Below, one piece after another: positions 7,991 through 17,032 of a DNA stretch of 64,000 bases. Both the position numbers and the translations under genes were made by a program. Each line of letters begins with the position of its first letter. Within the stretch, counting starts at the first letter, position 1. A model generated the notes under the pieces. The model was not told where the DNA came from. It made no database searches and saw only the letters and a list, made by a program, of their open reading frames with translations. Source of the DNA: an uncultured Prevotella sp. (GTDB lineage: Bacteria > Bacteroidota > Bacteroidia > Bacteroidales > Bacteroidaceae); NCBI GenBank assembly GCA_934256705.1, contig CAKQPF010000002.1:54983-118982 (forward strand), given 5' to 3'.

Positions 7991-9508
7991 ATGGAACAGA
8001 CCCTCCTCATATACAACACCCTCACCAGAAAGAAGGAAGCCTTCAAGTCAATCAACCCAGGACACGTAGGAATGTACGTCTGCGGACCTACAGTATATGG
8101 CGATGCACACCTCGGACACGCACGCCCTGCCATCACGTTCGACATCCTTTTCCGCTATCTTCAGCACATAGGATACAAGGTGCGCTACGTCCGCAACATC
8201 ACAGACGTGGGCCATCTTGAGCACGACGCTGACGAAGGCGAGGACAAGATTGCTAAGAAAGCACGACTCGAACAGCTCGAACCGATGGAGATAGCACAGT
8301 ATTACACACGCCGTTTCAACGCTGCGATGGAGAAACTCAACGTCCTCCCGCCATCCATAGAGCCTCATGCCACAGGGCATATCATAGAGCAGCAGCAGCT
8401 CGTGCAGCAGATTCTCGACAATGGATATGCATATATCTCAAACGGTTCGGTATATTTCGACATCGAAAAATACAACCATGACTTCAAATACGGCATCCTA
8501 TCAGGACGCACTCTCGAAAATATCAAGGACGCTTCACGCGACACACTCGCCGGAGTAGGTGAGAAAAAGAACCAGGCTGACTTCGCACTCTGGAAGAAAG
8601 CATCACCTGAGCACATCATGCGCTGGCCTTGGCTCATGAACGGAAACTACCCTGACGGACTCAAACCCGAAGAAGGTTTCCCGGGATGGCACTGCGAATG
8701 CACCGCAATGGGAAGGAAATATCTCGGAGATGAGTTTGACATCCACGGCGGAGGCATGGACCTCGTCTTCCCACACCATGAATGCGAGATAGCACAAGCA
8801 CAGGCTTCGATGGGACATCCTGCCGTGAAATACTGGATGCACAACAACATGATCACCATCAACGGACAGAAGATGGGCAAGTCATACAACAATTTCATCA
8901 CTCTCGACCAGTTCTTCACCGGCAATCACCCGCTTCTCACACAGCCGTTTGCACCGATGACCATCCGTTTCTTCATCCTTTCAGCCCATTATCGCGGCAC
9001 TGTCGATTTCTCATCCGAGGCTCTCGAAGCGGCTGAAAAGGGCTACAGCAAACTCGTCACCGCACTCAAGGACATCAAGCGCATACAGACCGCAAAGGGT
9101 TCTCAGCCGGAAATAGGCAAATTCGTGGCGGAACTCAATGGCAAACTCCATGATGCCATGAACGATGACCTCCAGACTCCTGTGGTGATATCATTGCTCT
9201 TCGAAGCCTGCAAGACCATCAACACCCTCGTGGACCGCAAGGCCAAGATAAGCGCAGCTGACCTGGAGACCCTCGAAAAGACCATGCACACATGGACAGA
9301 GGACATCCTCGGTCTCAAGACCACTGCCGAAGCGGGCGACCCAAGCCGTGAGCAGGCATTCGCAAAGGTGATGGATATGGTGCTCGAAATGCGTGCACAG
9401 GCCAAGGCCGACAAGGATTGGGCCAAGAGCGATGCCATCCGCGACGCCCTCAACGATGCCGGATTCATCATCAAAGACACCGCCGACGGACAGGTCTGGA
9501 GCCTCTAA
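7991..9508 (+). CDS. cysS: Cysteinyl-tRNA synthetase
   Basis: A 505-residue class I aminoacyl-tRNA synthetase charging tRNA-Cys. The N-terminal zinc-binding Cys is in YVCGPTVYGDAHLGHARP, which also carries the HIGH-type motif HLGH. Further zinc ligands are in GWHCECTAMGRKYLG and PHHECEIAQ, and the KMSKS-type loop is KMGKS (K294-S298). The C-terminal DALR-like helical region and the AKSDAIRDALNDAGFIIKDT tail are normal. The only unusual feature is its leader: a TTCAC heptad element ends 15 bases before the ATG. There is no separate consensus promoter in the gap, so read-through from nadA is possible. Confidence 0.97.
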   Translation: MEQTLLIYNTLTRKKEAFKSINPGHVGMYVCGPTVYGDAHLGHARPAITFDILFRYLQHIGYKVRYVRNITDVGHLEHDADEGEDKIAKKARLEQLEPMEIAQYYTRRFNAAMEKLNVLPPSIEPHATGHIIEQQQLVQQILDNGYAYISNGSVYFDIEKYNHDFKYGILSGRTLENIKDASRDTLAGVGEKKNQADFALWKKASPEHIMRWPWLMNGNYPDGLKPEEGFPGWHCECTAMGRKYLGDEFDIHGGGMDLVFPHHECEIAQAQASMGHPAVKYWMHNNMITINGQKMGKSYNNFITLDQFFTGNHPLLTQPFAPMTIRFFILSAHYRGTVDFSSEALEAAEKGYSKLVTALKDIKRIQTAKGSQPEIGKFVAELNGKLHDAMNDDLQTPVVISLLFEACKTINTLVDRKAKISAADLETLEKTMHTWTEDILGLKTTAEAGDPSREQAFAKVMDMVLEMRAQAKADKDWAKSDAIRDALNDAGFIIKDTADGQVWSL

Positions 9509-9516
9509 AGCAAGGA

Positions 9517-9548
9517 GCCGCCACCGTGTCCGCCGCGTTACCGGCGGA
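9517..9548 (+). repeat. CGTTAC hairpin element, copy 2
   Basis: GCCGCCACCGTG, stem TCCGCCG (9529-9535), loop CGTTAC, stem CGGCGGA (9542-9548), 24 bases before the U32-family ATG. Stem type CCGCCG/CGGCGG. The upstream CCGCC could pair alternatively with the right arm. Confidence 0.85.
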
Positions 9549-9571
9549 TATAAAAAGGAAAAACAACAGCA

Positions 9572-10843
9572 ATGAACAACGAACAATACGAAATAATGGC
9601 GCCAGTAGGCTCGCGCGAGTCCCTGGCTGCCGCCATCAATGCAGGAGCTGACAGCATCTATTTCGGCATTGAGAAGCTGAACATGCGAGCGCACTCCGCA
9701 TCCACGTTCACCATAAGCGACCTCAGGGAGATAGCAAAGACCTGCGATGAGCACGGAATAAAGACCTACCTGACCGTCAACACCATCATCTACGGTGAGG
9801 ACATCCCTACCATGCACGAGATCATCGACGCGGCAAAGGAAGCCGGTATCTCGGCTGTAATAGCCAGCGACGTCGCTGTAATGATGTATTGCCGGAAAGT
9901 AGGACAGGAGGTTCACCTCTCCACCCAGCTCAACATCTCCAATATCGAGGCGTTGAGATTCTATGCCCAGTTTGCGGATGTAGTGGTATTGGCACGCGAA
10001 CTGCGCATGGATCAGGTGAAAGCCATCCACGAGCAGGCCATCGCGGAGAACATCTGCGGACCGGGCGGCAACCCTATCCGCATCGAGATGTTCTGTCATG
10101 GTGCCCTCTGCATGGCGATTTCTGGCAAGTGTTACCTCTCTCTGCATAATGCAAACCGCAGCGCTAACCGTGGAGAATGCGTGCAGATATGCCGTCGCGG
10201 CTACAAGGTGGAAGCATATGAGAGCGATGCTGTATATAATGCTACCGACATCGAGACCGGCAACGAACTCAAGATTGACAATAAATACATCATGTCACCG
10301 AAAGACTTGAAGACCATTCGCTTCATCGACAAGATGATGGATGCAGGCGTTAGAGTGTTCAAGATTGAGGGACGTGCACGTGGTCCAGAGTATGTTGACA
10401 CCGTAGTAAGATGCTATAAGGAAGCTATTGCCTCCGTCCTCGATGGCACTTTCACCGAAGAAAAGAAAGACAAATGGGACGAAAGCCTCAGGAAAGTCTT
10501 CAATCGTGGCTTCTGGGACGGATATTATCAGGGACAGACGCTCGGCGAATGGAATGATTCCTACGGCAGCAAGGCTACTGAGAAGAAGGTATATTGCGCC
10601 AAGACCATCAAGTATTTCTCAAAGATTGGCGTAGCTGAATTCCAGGTAGAGGCGCACGAACTCAAGGTAGGCGACCGTCTTCTCATCACCGGTCCGACCA
10701 CAGGTGCCATGTATCTCGACTGCAAAGAGATACGTTTCGACCTCAAGCCAGTGGAAAAAGCAAAGAAAGGATGGCGCATCAGCATCGCCGTGCCTGGCAA
10801 AGTGCGTCCAAGCGACAAGCTATTTATAATTCAGAATGCATAA
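9572..10843 (+). CDS. Peptidase U32 family protein (TrhP/YegQ-like tRNA hydroxylation factor)
   Basis: A 423-residue U32 family protein. It starts with a TIM-barrel-like region (EIMAPVGSRESLAAAINAGADSIYFG) and carries the conserved cysteine segment MFCHGALCMAISGKCYLS followed by NRGECVQICRRGY, the cluster found in the RlhA/TrhP/YegQ members that act in prephenate-dependent RNA hydroxylation and bind an iron-sulfur cluster. The length and the C-terminal small barrel (GVAEFQVEAHELKVGDRLLITG) fit the TrhP branch better than RlhA, but the true substrate is not visible. Older annotation would read collagenase-like protease. It lies 63 bases after cysS with a CGTTAC hairpin in the gap, and 21 bases before sufE, so it is probably in one transcript with them. 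Confidence 0.85.
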   Translation: MNNEQYEIMAPVGSRESLAAAINAGADSIYFGIEKLNMRAHSASTFTISDLREIAKTCDEHGIKTYLTVNTIIYGEDIPTMHEIIDAAKEAGISAVIASDVAVMMYCRKVGQEVHLSTQLNISNIEALRFYAQFADVVVLARELRMDQVKAIHEQAIAENICGPGGNPIRIEMFCHGALCMAISGKCYLSLHNANRSANRGECVQICRRGYKVEAYESDAVYNATDIETGNELKIDNKYIMSPKDLKTIRFIDKMMDAGVRVFKIEGRARGPEYVDTVVRCYKEAIASVLDGTFTEEKKDKWDESLRKVFNRGFWDGYYQGQTLGEWNDSYGSKATEKKVYCAKTIKYFSKIGVAEFQVEAHELKVGDRLLITGPTTGAMYLDCKEIRFDLKPVEKAKKGWRISIAVPGKVRPSDKLFIIQNA

Positions 10844-10864
10844 TGCATAATTCATAATTATACT

Positions 10865-11284
10865 ATGTCAATAAACGAACTCCAAGAAGAAGTAATAGAA
10901 GAATTCTCAGCCTTCGACGACTGGATGGACAAATACCAGCTCCTCATCGACCTCGGAAGCGAGCAGGCTCCCCTCGATGACAAATACAAGACGGAGCAGA
11001 ATCTCATCGACGGCTGCCAAAGCCGAGTATGGCTGCAATGTGACAAGGACGCTGAAGGCAACCTCGTCTTCACTGCCGAGAGCGATGCGCTTATCGTAAA
11101 GGGCATCATAGCACTGCTCATACGCGTCATCAGCGGTCACAAGCCACAGGAAATCCTCGACGCCGACCTCTATTTCATCGAGCGAATCGGCCTCAAGGAC
11201 CACCTCTCCCCTACCCGTTCCAACGGTCTTCTCGCCATGGTAAAGCGCATTAAGGCATACGCTCTGGCGTTCTCGTTGAAATAA
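10865..11284 (+). CDS. sufE: SufE family sulfur-acceptor protein
   Basis: A 139-residue SufE-like protein that takes persulfide sulfur from a cysteine desulfurase for Fe-S cluster assembly. The active-site cysteine is C51 in NLIDGCQSRVWLQ, the most diagnostic segment of the family. The C-terminal half (ADLYFIERIGLKDHLSPTRSNGLLAMVKRIK) is also conserved. Length is normal. No SufBCD or SufS gene is adjacent; it follows the U32 gene by 21 bases and is likely co-transcribed with it. Confidence 0.94.
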   Translation: MSINELQEEVIEEFSAFDDWMDKYQLLIDLGSEQAPLDDKYKTEQNLIDGCQSRVWLQCDKDAEGNLVFTAESDALIVKGIIALLIRVISGHKPQEILDADLYFIERIGLKDHLSPTRSNGLLAMVKRIKAYALAFSLK

Positions 11285-11300
11285 CACGCTTTAATAACAA

Positions 11301-11395
11301 GTGAGAAGTGAAGAGTGAAGAGTCGCTGTGTCAGCCGCGTTACCGGCTGATGTCGGTCAGCCACCGCCACTGCGTCAGCGCGATTTTCCACTCTT
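11301..11395 (+). repeat. TTCAC heptad elements flanking a CGTTAC hairpin (copy 3)
   Basis: A composite: reversed heptads GTGAGAAGTGAAGAGTG (11301-11322), hairpin TCAGCCG-CGTTAC-CGGCTGA (11331-11350), then ACTGCGTCAGCGCGATTT with TTCCACTCTTCA heptads. The hairpin ends 82 bases before the helicase start. Confidence 0.75.
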
Positions 11396-11431
11396 CATTC
11401 CCAACCCACTAAACCCCCACCCCATAGCACA

Positions 11432-14400
11432 GTGATAACAAAGGACACAGACCTGAAAGATTTTTTGGTATTGGATAAGCCATTGGAGTTCTCCGAGATG
11501 CTTCTGATGTCATATTTCGCCGTCTTCGACACCACACTGACTTCCATACAGGACATCAAGCACCGCCTGAAGGACGTCAGCAGGAAATTCAAACCTGACG
11601 GTGCTGAAGACATATTGAAGAAGAAAAACATCATCGCACCATCCACTTACAGTTTCATGCACCATGAGATGCTTTACGGAATATCAAGCTATTACATGGT
11701 GGATATCCTGGTATGGCTCTTTGAAACCAAGGAGGGACACAGCATTCTCGATGTCCTTCAGCGGATCATGTCCTCATACAAAGCACCGCAGACCTCGGTC
11801 CAGACGGTGCTATGCCAGTTTATCCAGAGCAAATACAAGGACTGCAACCTTGCAAAGAAAATCTTCGCGGCCGACATAGAATGCCTCAAGCCGGTCATTG
11901 ACGACGAGAGATTCCACGGCTTTTTCACTGCAATGTCCGAAAGAGCGTTCGTCCAACTGATAGACGACACCCTCGATATGGCATACAATTGCGGCATCTG
12001 CAGGAAGGCGGAGAGCCTCCTTTCCATCGTCACGTCCTACAAGTTCTCATCCGAAGAGGCCTGCGAGGCAATGAAATCGAAGGTGGATCTCTACGGTTTC
12101 CTCCACGAAGGCATAGTGCCGGAAATGCCGAAAGTGAAGTTTTCCATAGAGCATCTCTGCATTTCCGCCCTCATGGAAGCCTACAGCGGCGATTTCGCCG
12201 AGGCGCTGAAATCGTTCCGCAAGGCGCAGGCGATATACAACAACACATTCAACCACGCCCTCGCATACACCATTCTGCCCTACAACATCTGCAATTTCTT
12301 CTTCATACTGTGCTGCAAGCAGGAAGGCAGTGAGGCGTCACTGCGCCTCATCCAGAATTTCTTCCGACGCAATGAGAATGCCCAGAGCCGGAAAGGAAGG
12401 GCTGCATGGGTGCTCGCTGCCATGTTCCTCAACAAGCGCGGCTACGCCCACGACATCCATTCCACATACGAGAACTACGGCGGATTGGAGAAGGAGCTGA
12501 TGGTGCTCCTCGCTTCCTACACGGGAAAGACCAGCTGTCTCCCGATGGAAGCCTTCATGATATACATTCCCGAGTGGCTCTGCATCAAGAATGAATCCGA
12601 CAAATACCATCCCATGTCCAGCAGAGACAGGGAAAAAGCCCAAGCCGCTTACTCGGGAAACACCCTCCTTTCCTCCATCCATATCAAGCAGCAATGGGAG
12701 ATAGTGCTGGAATCACTCTCCAAGAACGGCGGCAATCCCGTCGAGACTGTGGAGCAGACCGAGCGCTATGCCTATTTCCTCCGCAACATCTACGACGACT
12801 TCTGCGAGATACGCCAGCAGTCCAGACTCAAGAGCGGCGCATGGAGCGCAGGCAAATCGGTCAGCCTTTCCACATATCTATCCCTCGACAGCGAACTGCT
12901 TACCCCTGAGGACAAGCGCATACGTCTGGCTTCACGCGCCGACCTCCTGTACAACCACAACAACATAAAGCTCGATTACGTCCTCCCCGAGATGCTCGAC
13001 AGGAGCCGTCTCTACGTGGGAAGAGGCGCGCCTTACTCCATCGTCACCGTCAATGAGGAAATGCCTTACCTCGTCATAGAGACCTCGGAAGTGGGATTCG
13101 ACATCAAGAGCAACGTGCCGGTTGACGACATTGACAAGGATATTATCATCATTTCGCGCGGCGCGGCAAGCATCAATTTCCTCAGGATGAAGCCAGAACT
13201 GCGCCCATACTTCTCACAGTTGCTCGACCTCGGCTCGTTCCCGCTCGCTGCAAAGGAAATGCTCACAGCGTTCCTCGAAAGCCTTCGCGGAAAAGTGGAG
13301 GTGCATTCAGAGCTCATCAAGGGCGGTTCCACACTCGAAAAGGTCAGAGGCAGCTCCGCAATAACATTGCAGATGCGCCCGCAAGGCAAGGATGCCTACG
13401 TGGTAAGCATATTCTGCCGCCCGGTGGAAGGTGGCAGGACGCAGTGCGTTCCGGGCGAGGGAAGCGACGTGATAATGGACATCATGGACGGTCACCGTGT
13501 GGCTGCAGACCGCAATCTCGACCGTGAGCGCGAGCTGTATTACGACCTTGTCAACGGTGTGGACGACATACTGCCACCTGACAAGACCTTCCAGATAGAT
13601 GCCTACGACCTTCTCCCTATCCTCGACTATATCCGAAGTGCAAACGAAAAGCTGACCGAGGAATACAACAGCCGGGAAAACGACGGACAGCCTCAGCCAG
13701 ACCTCTATCATGTGGAATGGCCGGAAGGACACAAACTGCATATCCGCACGCCGTTCTCCACATCCAGCTGGAGCGCAACGGTGAAGAAAAACGAGAACGG
13801 ATGGTTTGAGATGGAAGGCTCGGTGCAGATTGATGAGAACACCAGACTCAGCATGGAGCAGCTTCTCGAACTCGTGGGACAGAGCAGAAACCGGTTCATA
13901 CGCCTCGGTGAAGGCGAATTCGTGGCACTCTCCGACAAACTGCGCAAGCAGCTGAACGCACTCGAAGTCATTGCCGCACATTCGCATGGAAAGCTCCAGA
14001 TTTCCCCTTTCTCCGCCGCATTGATTGACTCCAGCATCCTCAATGGCGAGATGAAGCTCAACGTGGATCCCGAACTGAAGGAAATCAGACAGCGCATCAT
14101 CGACTCAAGTGAATACAAACCGGACATCCCCGACACCCTTCACGCCACCCTGCGTGAATACCAGAAGGAGGGATTCCAGTGGATTGCACGCCTCAACTCA
14201 TGGGGTGCCGGAGCGCTGCTGGCAGATGACATGGGTCTGGGAAAGACCGTCCAGACCATCGCTTACCTGCTCTTCAAGGCAAAGGAAGGTCCTGCCCTCG
14301 TCGTGGCACCGGCTTCCGTTGCGCCGAACTGGAAGACGGAATTCGAGAAATTCGCACCTTCTCTCCATGTAGAGATACTCAATTTTTCGCCTAACCGCTC

Positions 14401-15511
14401 CCTCTGCATCGCTGATGCCAAAGCCGGAGACGTCATCATCACCACCTACGGACTCCTGCTCTCAGTGAAAGATGAGATAACCAGCAAGCAATGGACCACC
14501 ACAGTGCTCGACGAAGCCCACGTCATAAAGAACCGCGGAGCAAAGACTTCCGGCGTTGCCATGCAGCTAAAGACCAGATACCGCATCATGCTCACCGGTA
14601 CTCCTGTGCAGAATCACCTCGGCGAACTGTGGAATCTCTTCCAGTTTGTCAATCCCGGTCTCCTCGGAAGCTACGATGATTTCAGCCGCCGCTTCATCCT
14701 GCCTATCGAGACTGCGGGCGACAAGGCAAGGCAGAAGGACCTCGACCGCCTCGTACATCCGTTCATGTTAAGGCGCACCAAGGAGAAAGTGCTTGCCGAA
14801 CTGCCGGAAAAGACCGAGATATACCAGACCGTGGACCTCTCTGACGAGGAAATGGCAGTATATGAAGTGATACGTGAAAAGGCTGAGCAGATGCTCGAAA
14901 GCGAAGGTTCCGAGAAGGTATCCATCAACACCCTCGCCGAGATCACACGCCTCAGGCAGGCAGCATGCTCAGCGGCACTCATCGAAAAGACATGGAAAGG
15001 CAAGACATCCAAGGTCGAAGCACTCCTCGAAGCCCTCGAACCAATCGTCGAGAGCGGTGACTCCGTCCTCGTCTTCAGCCAGTTCACGTCATTCCTCTCC
15101 ATCGTCAAGAAAGCCCTCGACAAGGCTAAAGTGCCGTATCTATACATCGACGGCGGCGTAAGCGTGAAGGAAAGGCAAAGACTCGTGGAGATGTTCCAGG
15201 AAGGAAAATGCCCCGTCTTCGTCATATCACTCAAGGCCGGCGGACTCGGACTCAACCTCACACGCGCCAATTACGTATTCCATCTCGACCCATGGTGGAA
15301 CCCTGCCATCGAGCAGCAGGCCACTGACCGTGCCTACCGCATAGGTCAGCGCAACGCCGTCACCGTATATCATTTCCTCTCTGCCGGCACGATAGAGGAG
15401 AAAATCAAGCGTCTCCACGAACGAAAGCGTGACCTTGCCGACAACGTTCTCGACGGAACCGACATGAGCGGAAAGATCACCGGCCGCCAGTTGCTGGAGA
15501 TGATCAGGTAA
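11432..15511 (+). CDS. Large SNF2-family DEAD/DEAH helicase
   Basis: A 1359-residue protein whose last 450 residues or so are a complete SNF2 ATPase: Walker A ADDMGLGKT (K938), DEAH in VLDEAHVIKNRG (about 1027), LTGTPVQNHLGELWNLF, then helicase C-lobe motifs VFSQFTSFLS, SLKAGGLGLNLTRAN and WWNPAIEQQATDRAYRIGQ. Such proteins translocate on double-stranded DNA and remodel nucleoprotein, for example RNA polymerase in RapA. The first 900 or so residues are mostly helical, with no zinc-finger (SWIM) cysteine pattern that I can see; I do not recognise that part. The start is uncertain: GTG at 11432 is the first plausible codon, but a later ATG (for example the M in LLMSYFAVFD) is possible. Confidence 0.88.
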   Translation: MITKDTDLKDFLVLDKPLEFSEMLLMSYFAVFDTTLTSIQDIKHRLKDVSRKFKPDGAEDILKKKNIIAPSTYSFMHHEMLYGISSYYMVDILVWLFETKEGHSILDVLQRIMSSYKAPQTSVQTVLCQFIQSKYKDCNLAKKIFAADIECLKPVIDDERFHGFFTAMSERAFVQLIDDTLDMAYNCGICRKAESLLSIVTSYKFSSEEACEAMKSKVDLYGFLHEGIVPEMPKVKFSIEHLCISALMEAYSGDFAEALKSFRKAQAIYNNTFNHALAYTILPYNICNFFFILCCKQEGSEASLRLIQNFFRRNENAQSRKGRAAWVLAAMFLNKRGYAHDIHSTYENYGGLEKELMVLLASYTGKTSCLPMEAFMIYIPEWLCIKNESDKYHPMSSRDREKAQAAYSGNTLLSSIHIKQQWEIVLESLSKNGGNPVETVEQTERYAYFLRNIYDDFCEIRQQSRLKSGAWSAGKSVSLSTYLSLDSELLTPEDKRIRLASRADLLYNHNNIKLDYVLPEMLDRSRLYVGRGAPYSIVTVNEEMPYLVIETSEVGFDIKSNVPVDDIDKDIIIISRGAASINFLRMKPELRPYFSQLLDLGSFPLAAKEMLTAFLESLRGKVEVHSELIKGGSTLEKVRGSSAITLQMRPQGKDAYVVSIFCRPVEGGRTQCVPGEGSDVIMDIMDGHRVAADRNLDRERELYYDLVNGVDDILPPDKTFQIDAYDLLPILDYIRSANEKLTEEYNSRENDGQPQPDLYHVEWPEGHKLHIRTPFSTSSWSATVKKNENGWFEMEGSVQIDENTRLSMEQLLELVGQSRNRFIRLGEGEFVALSDKLRKQLNALEVIAAHSHGKLQISPFSAALIDSSILNGEMKLNVDPELKEIRQRIIDSSEYKPDIPDTLHATLREYQKEGFQWIARLNSWGAGALLADDMGLGKTVQTIAYLLFKAKEGPALVVAPASVAPNWKTEFEKFAPSLHVEILNFSPNRSLCIADAKAGDVIITTYGLLLSVKDEITSKQWTTTVLDEAHVIKNRGAKTSGVAMQLKTRYRIMLTGTPVQNHLGELWNLFQFVNPGLLGSYDDFSRRFILPIETAGDKARQKDLDRLVHPFMLRRTKEKVLAELPEKTEIYQTVDLSDEEMAVYEVIREKAEQMLESEGSEKVSINTLAEITRLRQAACSAALIEKTWKGKTSKVEALLEALEPIVESGDSVLVFSQFTSFLSIVKKALDKAKVPYLYIDGGVSVKERQRLVEMFQEGKCPVFVISLKAGGLGLNLTRANYVFHLDPWWNPAIEQQATDRAYRIGQRNAVTVYHFLSAGTIEEKIKRLHERKRDLADNVLDGTDMSGKITGRQLLEMIR

Positions 15512-15570
15512 AGATGCCCCCCTCTTATCCCCCTTGGGGGAAGAGAGGTTACGCTTTCCGCTTGCGGTCC

Positions 15571-15624
15571 CCGACTGCGTCAGCGCGATTTTTCACTTTT
15601 CACTCTTCACTTTTCACTAAAAGA
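15571..15624 (+). repeat. TTCAC heptad element (solo arm)
   Basis: ACTGCGTCAGCGCG core, then TTTTCAC/TCTTCAC heptads ending in TAAAAG. Sense to the papain-like gene, upstream of hairpin copy 4. Confidence 0.78.
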
Positions 15625-15636
15625 ACAACAAGAGCC

Positions 15637-15666
15637 CGCCACCGTGTCGGGCGCGTTACCGCCCGA
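15637..15666 (+). repeat. CGTTAC hairpin element, copy 4, touching a start codon
   Basis: GCCCGCCACCGTG, stem TCGGGCG (15647-15653), loop CGTTAC, stem CGCCCGA (15660-15666); the ATG of the next gene is at 15671, four bases later. Stem type GGGCG/CGCCC. Confidence 0.85.
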
Positions 15667-15670
15667 TGAT

Positions 15671-16714
15671 ATGAACAAATTCCAGATAATAATAATATTG
15701 GCAGCAGCCATATCCTGCCAGCGCCCCGCCCCCCAGCCAGCGCCCACCCACCGCAAGCCCCTCATCTCCCTCGCCGCAACGCCGGTCAAAGACCAGGGAA
15801 AGGAAGAGGCATGCTGGATATACGCATACCTCGCCTGCATAGAGACAGAACGGATAGAGCAGTACGGCGACTCACTCAATCTCTCACCCCTATGGCTCGA
15901 AAGGGCATACCTCAAGGAACAGGCCAGACAAAGCTACCTCACCAAGGCACAATGGCACATCTCCATGCGCAGCATCGGACCCGAAGCCGACCGCCTACTG
16001 CGGCAGTACGGCATGGTGCCATACAGCAATTACCATCCCGAACACACCAACACCCGAGCCCTCGCACGCGATATATATAATAAGGTGGAAATATCCGTAC
16101 GCTCCAAGGCACGCCTACAGCGTCTCGACGACATCATCGAGACCGCCCTACCGCGCCTTCCCCACAACCTCAGCCAAGGATTCTACCTCTACAGCATGCA
16201 CTACACGCCCCACCAGTTCGGCCGAAGCATCCTCCAAGGCATACGCTTCCGGTGGCTCACATCATTCACCCACCATCCCTACGGCACCGTCTTCCCCCTC
16301 GAACTGCCCGACAACCGGAGCCGCCACCGCTTCCGCAACGTCCCCGTCACCACGCTGCTCTCCACCGTCATCACCGCCCTCCGGCAGCATCACCCCGTCT
16401 ATTGGGAAGGCGACATGCGACCTGTCCACGATGACCCCACAGACATCAGCGTCAACGAAAACGGCACACTGAGCGGAAACATACGCCGCATCACCGACCT
16501 GCGCCAGAAAGCATTCGAGCAATACGCCACCACAGACCAGCACGCCATGGCAATAACCGGAATGACATACATCACCGACCACGCCACAGGCAACCCCACC
16601 CTCCACTTCATCTGCAAGAACTCATGGGGAAAAGACTGGCACCACAAAGGCTACACCCTCATGTCAGTCCACCATTTCCTCCTCCGCACCATGTTCATCG
16701 GAGCCGTGGGATAA
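15671..16714 (+). CDS. Papain-like (C1 family) cysteine peptidase lipoprotein
   Basis: A 347-residue predicted lipoprotein: hydrophobic N-terminus MNKFQIIIILAAAISC with the lipid cysteine at residue 11, so it is probably anchored at the outer membrane. The mature part has a papain-like catalytic set: Q in VKDQGKEEACWIYAY with C48, H291 in DQHAMAITG, and N317 in CKNSWGKDW. This is the order and spacing of C1 peptidases of the bleomycin-hydrolase-like branch. The start at 15671 is chosen because the lipoprotein signal begins there; a GTG at 15644 lies inside the hairpin element. It precedes a run of other secreted peptidases and a SusC/SusD pair, which suggests extracellular protein digestion. 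Substrate unknown. Confidence 0.82.
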   Translation: MNKFQIIIILAAAISCQRPAPQPAPTHRKPLISLAATPVKDQGKEEACWIYAYLACIETERIEQYGDSLNLSPLWLERAYLKEQARQSYLTKAQWHISMRSIGPEADRLLRQYGMVPYSNYHPEHTNTRALARDIYNKVEISVRSKARLQRLDDIIETALPRLPHNLSQGFYLYSMHYTPHQFGRSILQGIRFRWLTSFTHHPYGTVFPLELPDNRSRHRFRNVPVTTLLSTVITALRQHHPVYWEGDMRPVHDDPTDISVNENGTLSGNIRRITDLRQKAFEQYATTDQHAMAITGMTYITDHATGNPTLHFICKNSWGKDWHHKGYTLMSVHHFLLRTMFIGAVG

Positions 16715-16722
16715 AGACAACG

Positions 16723-16840
16723 AGACCCCCTCTTATCCCCCTGTGAGGGGGAGGCCAGATACGTTCTTCGCCTTGCGTCTCTTCCTCAAGGGAGGTCTCT
16801 GTAACCAGCCTCCCCCTCACAGGGGGATAAGAGGGGGTCT
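16723..16840. repeat. Long CCCCT-type inverted repeat, copy 1
   Basis: Arms AGACCCCCTCTTATCCCCCT and its inverse around a centre of about 50 bases. A second copy, with the centre in reverse orientation, lies at 49804-49956; a degenerate arm occurs near 15515-15550. It lies just after the papain-like gene and could end transcription on either strand. Confidence 0.8.
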
Positions 16841-16843
16841 CCG

Positions 16844-16862
16844 CCGCCGCGTTACCGGCGGA
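16844..16862 (+). repeat. CGTTAC hairpin element, copy 5 (5' truncated)
   Basis: CCGCCG-CGTTAC-CGGCGGA fused directly to the end of the CCCCT-type repeat, without the usual GCCAC-GTG lead-in. Unlike other copies it lies upstream of a promoter box (16964), so it is probably not in the leader of the next gene. Confidence 0.7.
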
Positions 16863-16963
16863 TATTGTCAACATGAAATAGCAATAATTAAGTAAAAACA
16901 ACAAAAATACAATTCTTTATAGATTTTTTTGTTAAAAGAATGCCACATTCATAATCTTTTTAT

Positions 16964-16971
16964 TATCTTTG
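16964..16971 (+). promoter_or_regulatory. -7 box of the AraC-type gene
   Basis: TATCTTTG, 62 bases before the ATG at 17033. A TTTG exists at 16928 but the gap of 32 bases is too long for a -33 element. Confidence 0.5.
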
Positions 16972-17032
16972 CACAAAATTAGCATACAGACCGAAAGATT
17001 CTGTCATAATATCCGTACACAATTTTGCCATT

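Noticed and set aside
9191..10147. 318-codon open frame antisense to cysS and the U32-family gene
   Set aside because: It spans the ends of two convincing genes and the composition is that of a reverse-strand shadow.
13307..13987. 226-codon open frame antisense to the SNF2 helicase gene
   Set aside because: Shadow frame with no domain; the helicase frame is continuous.
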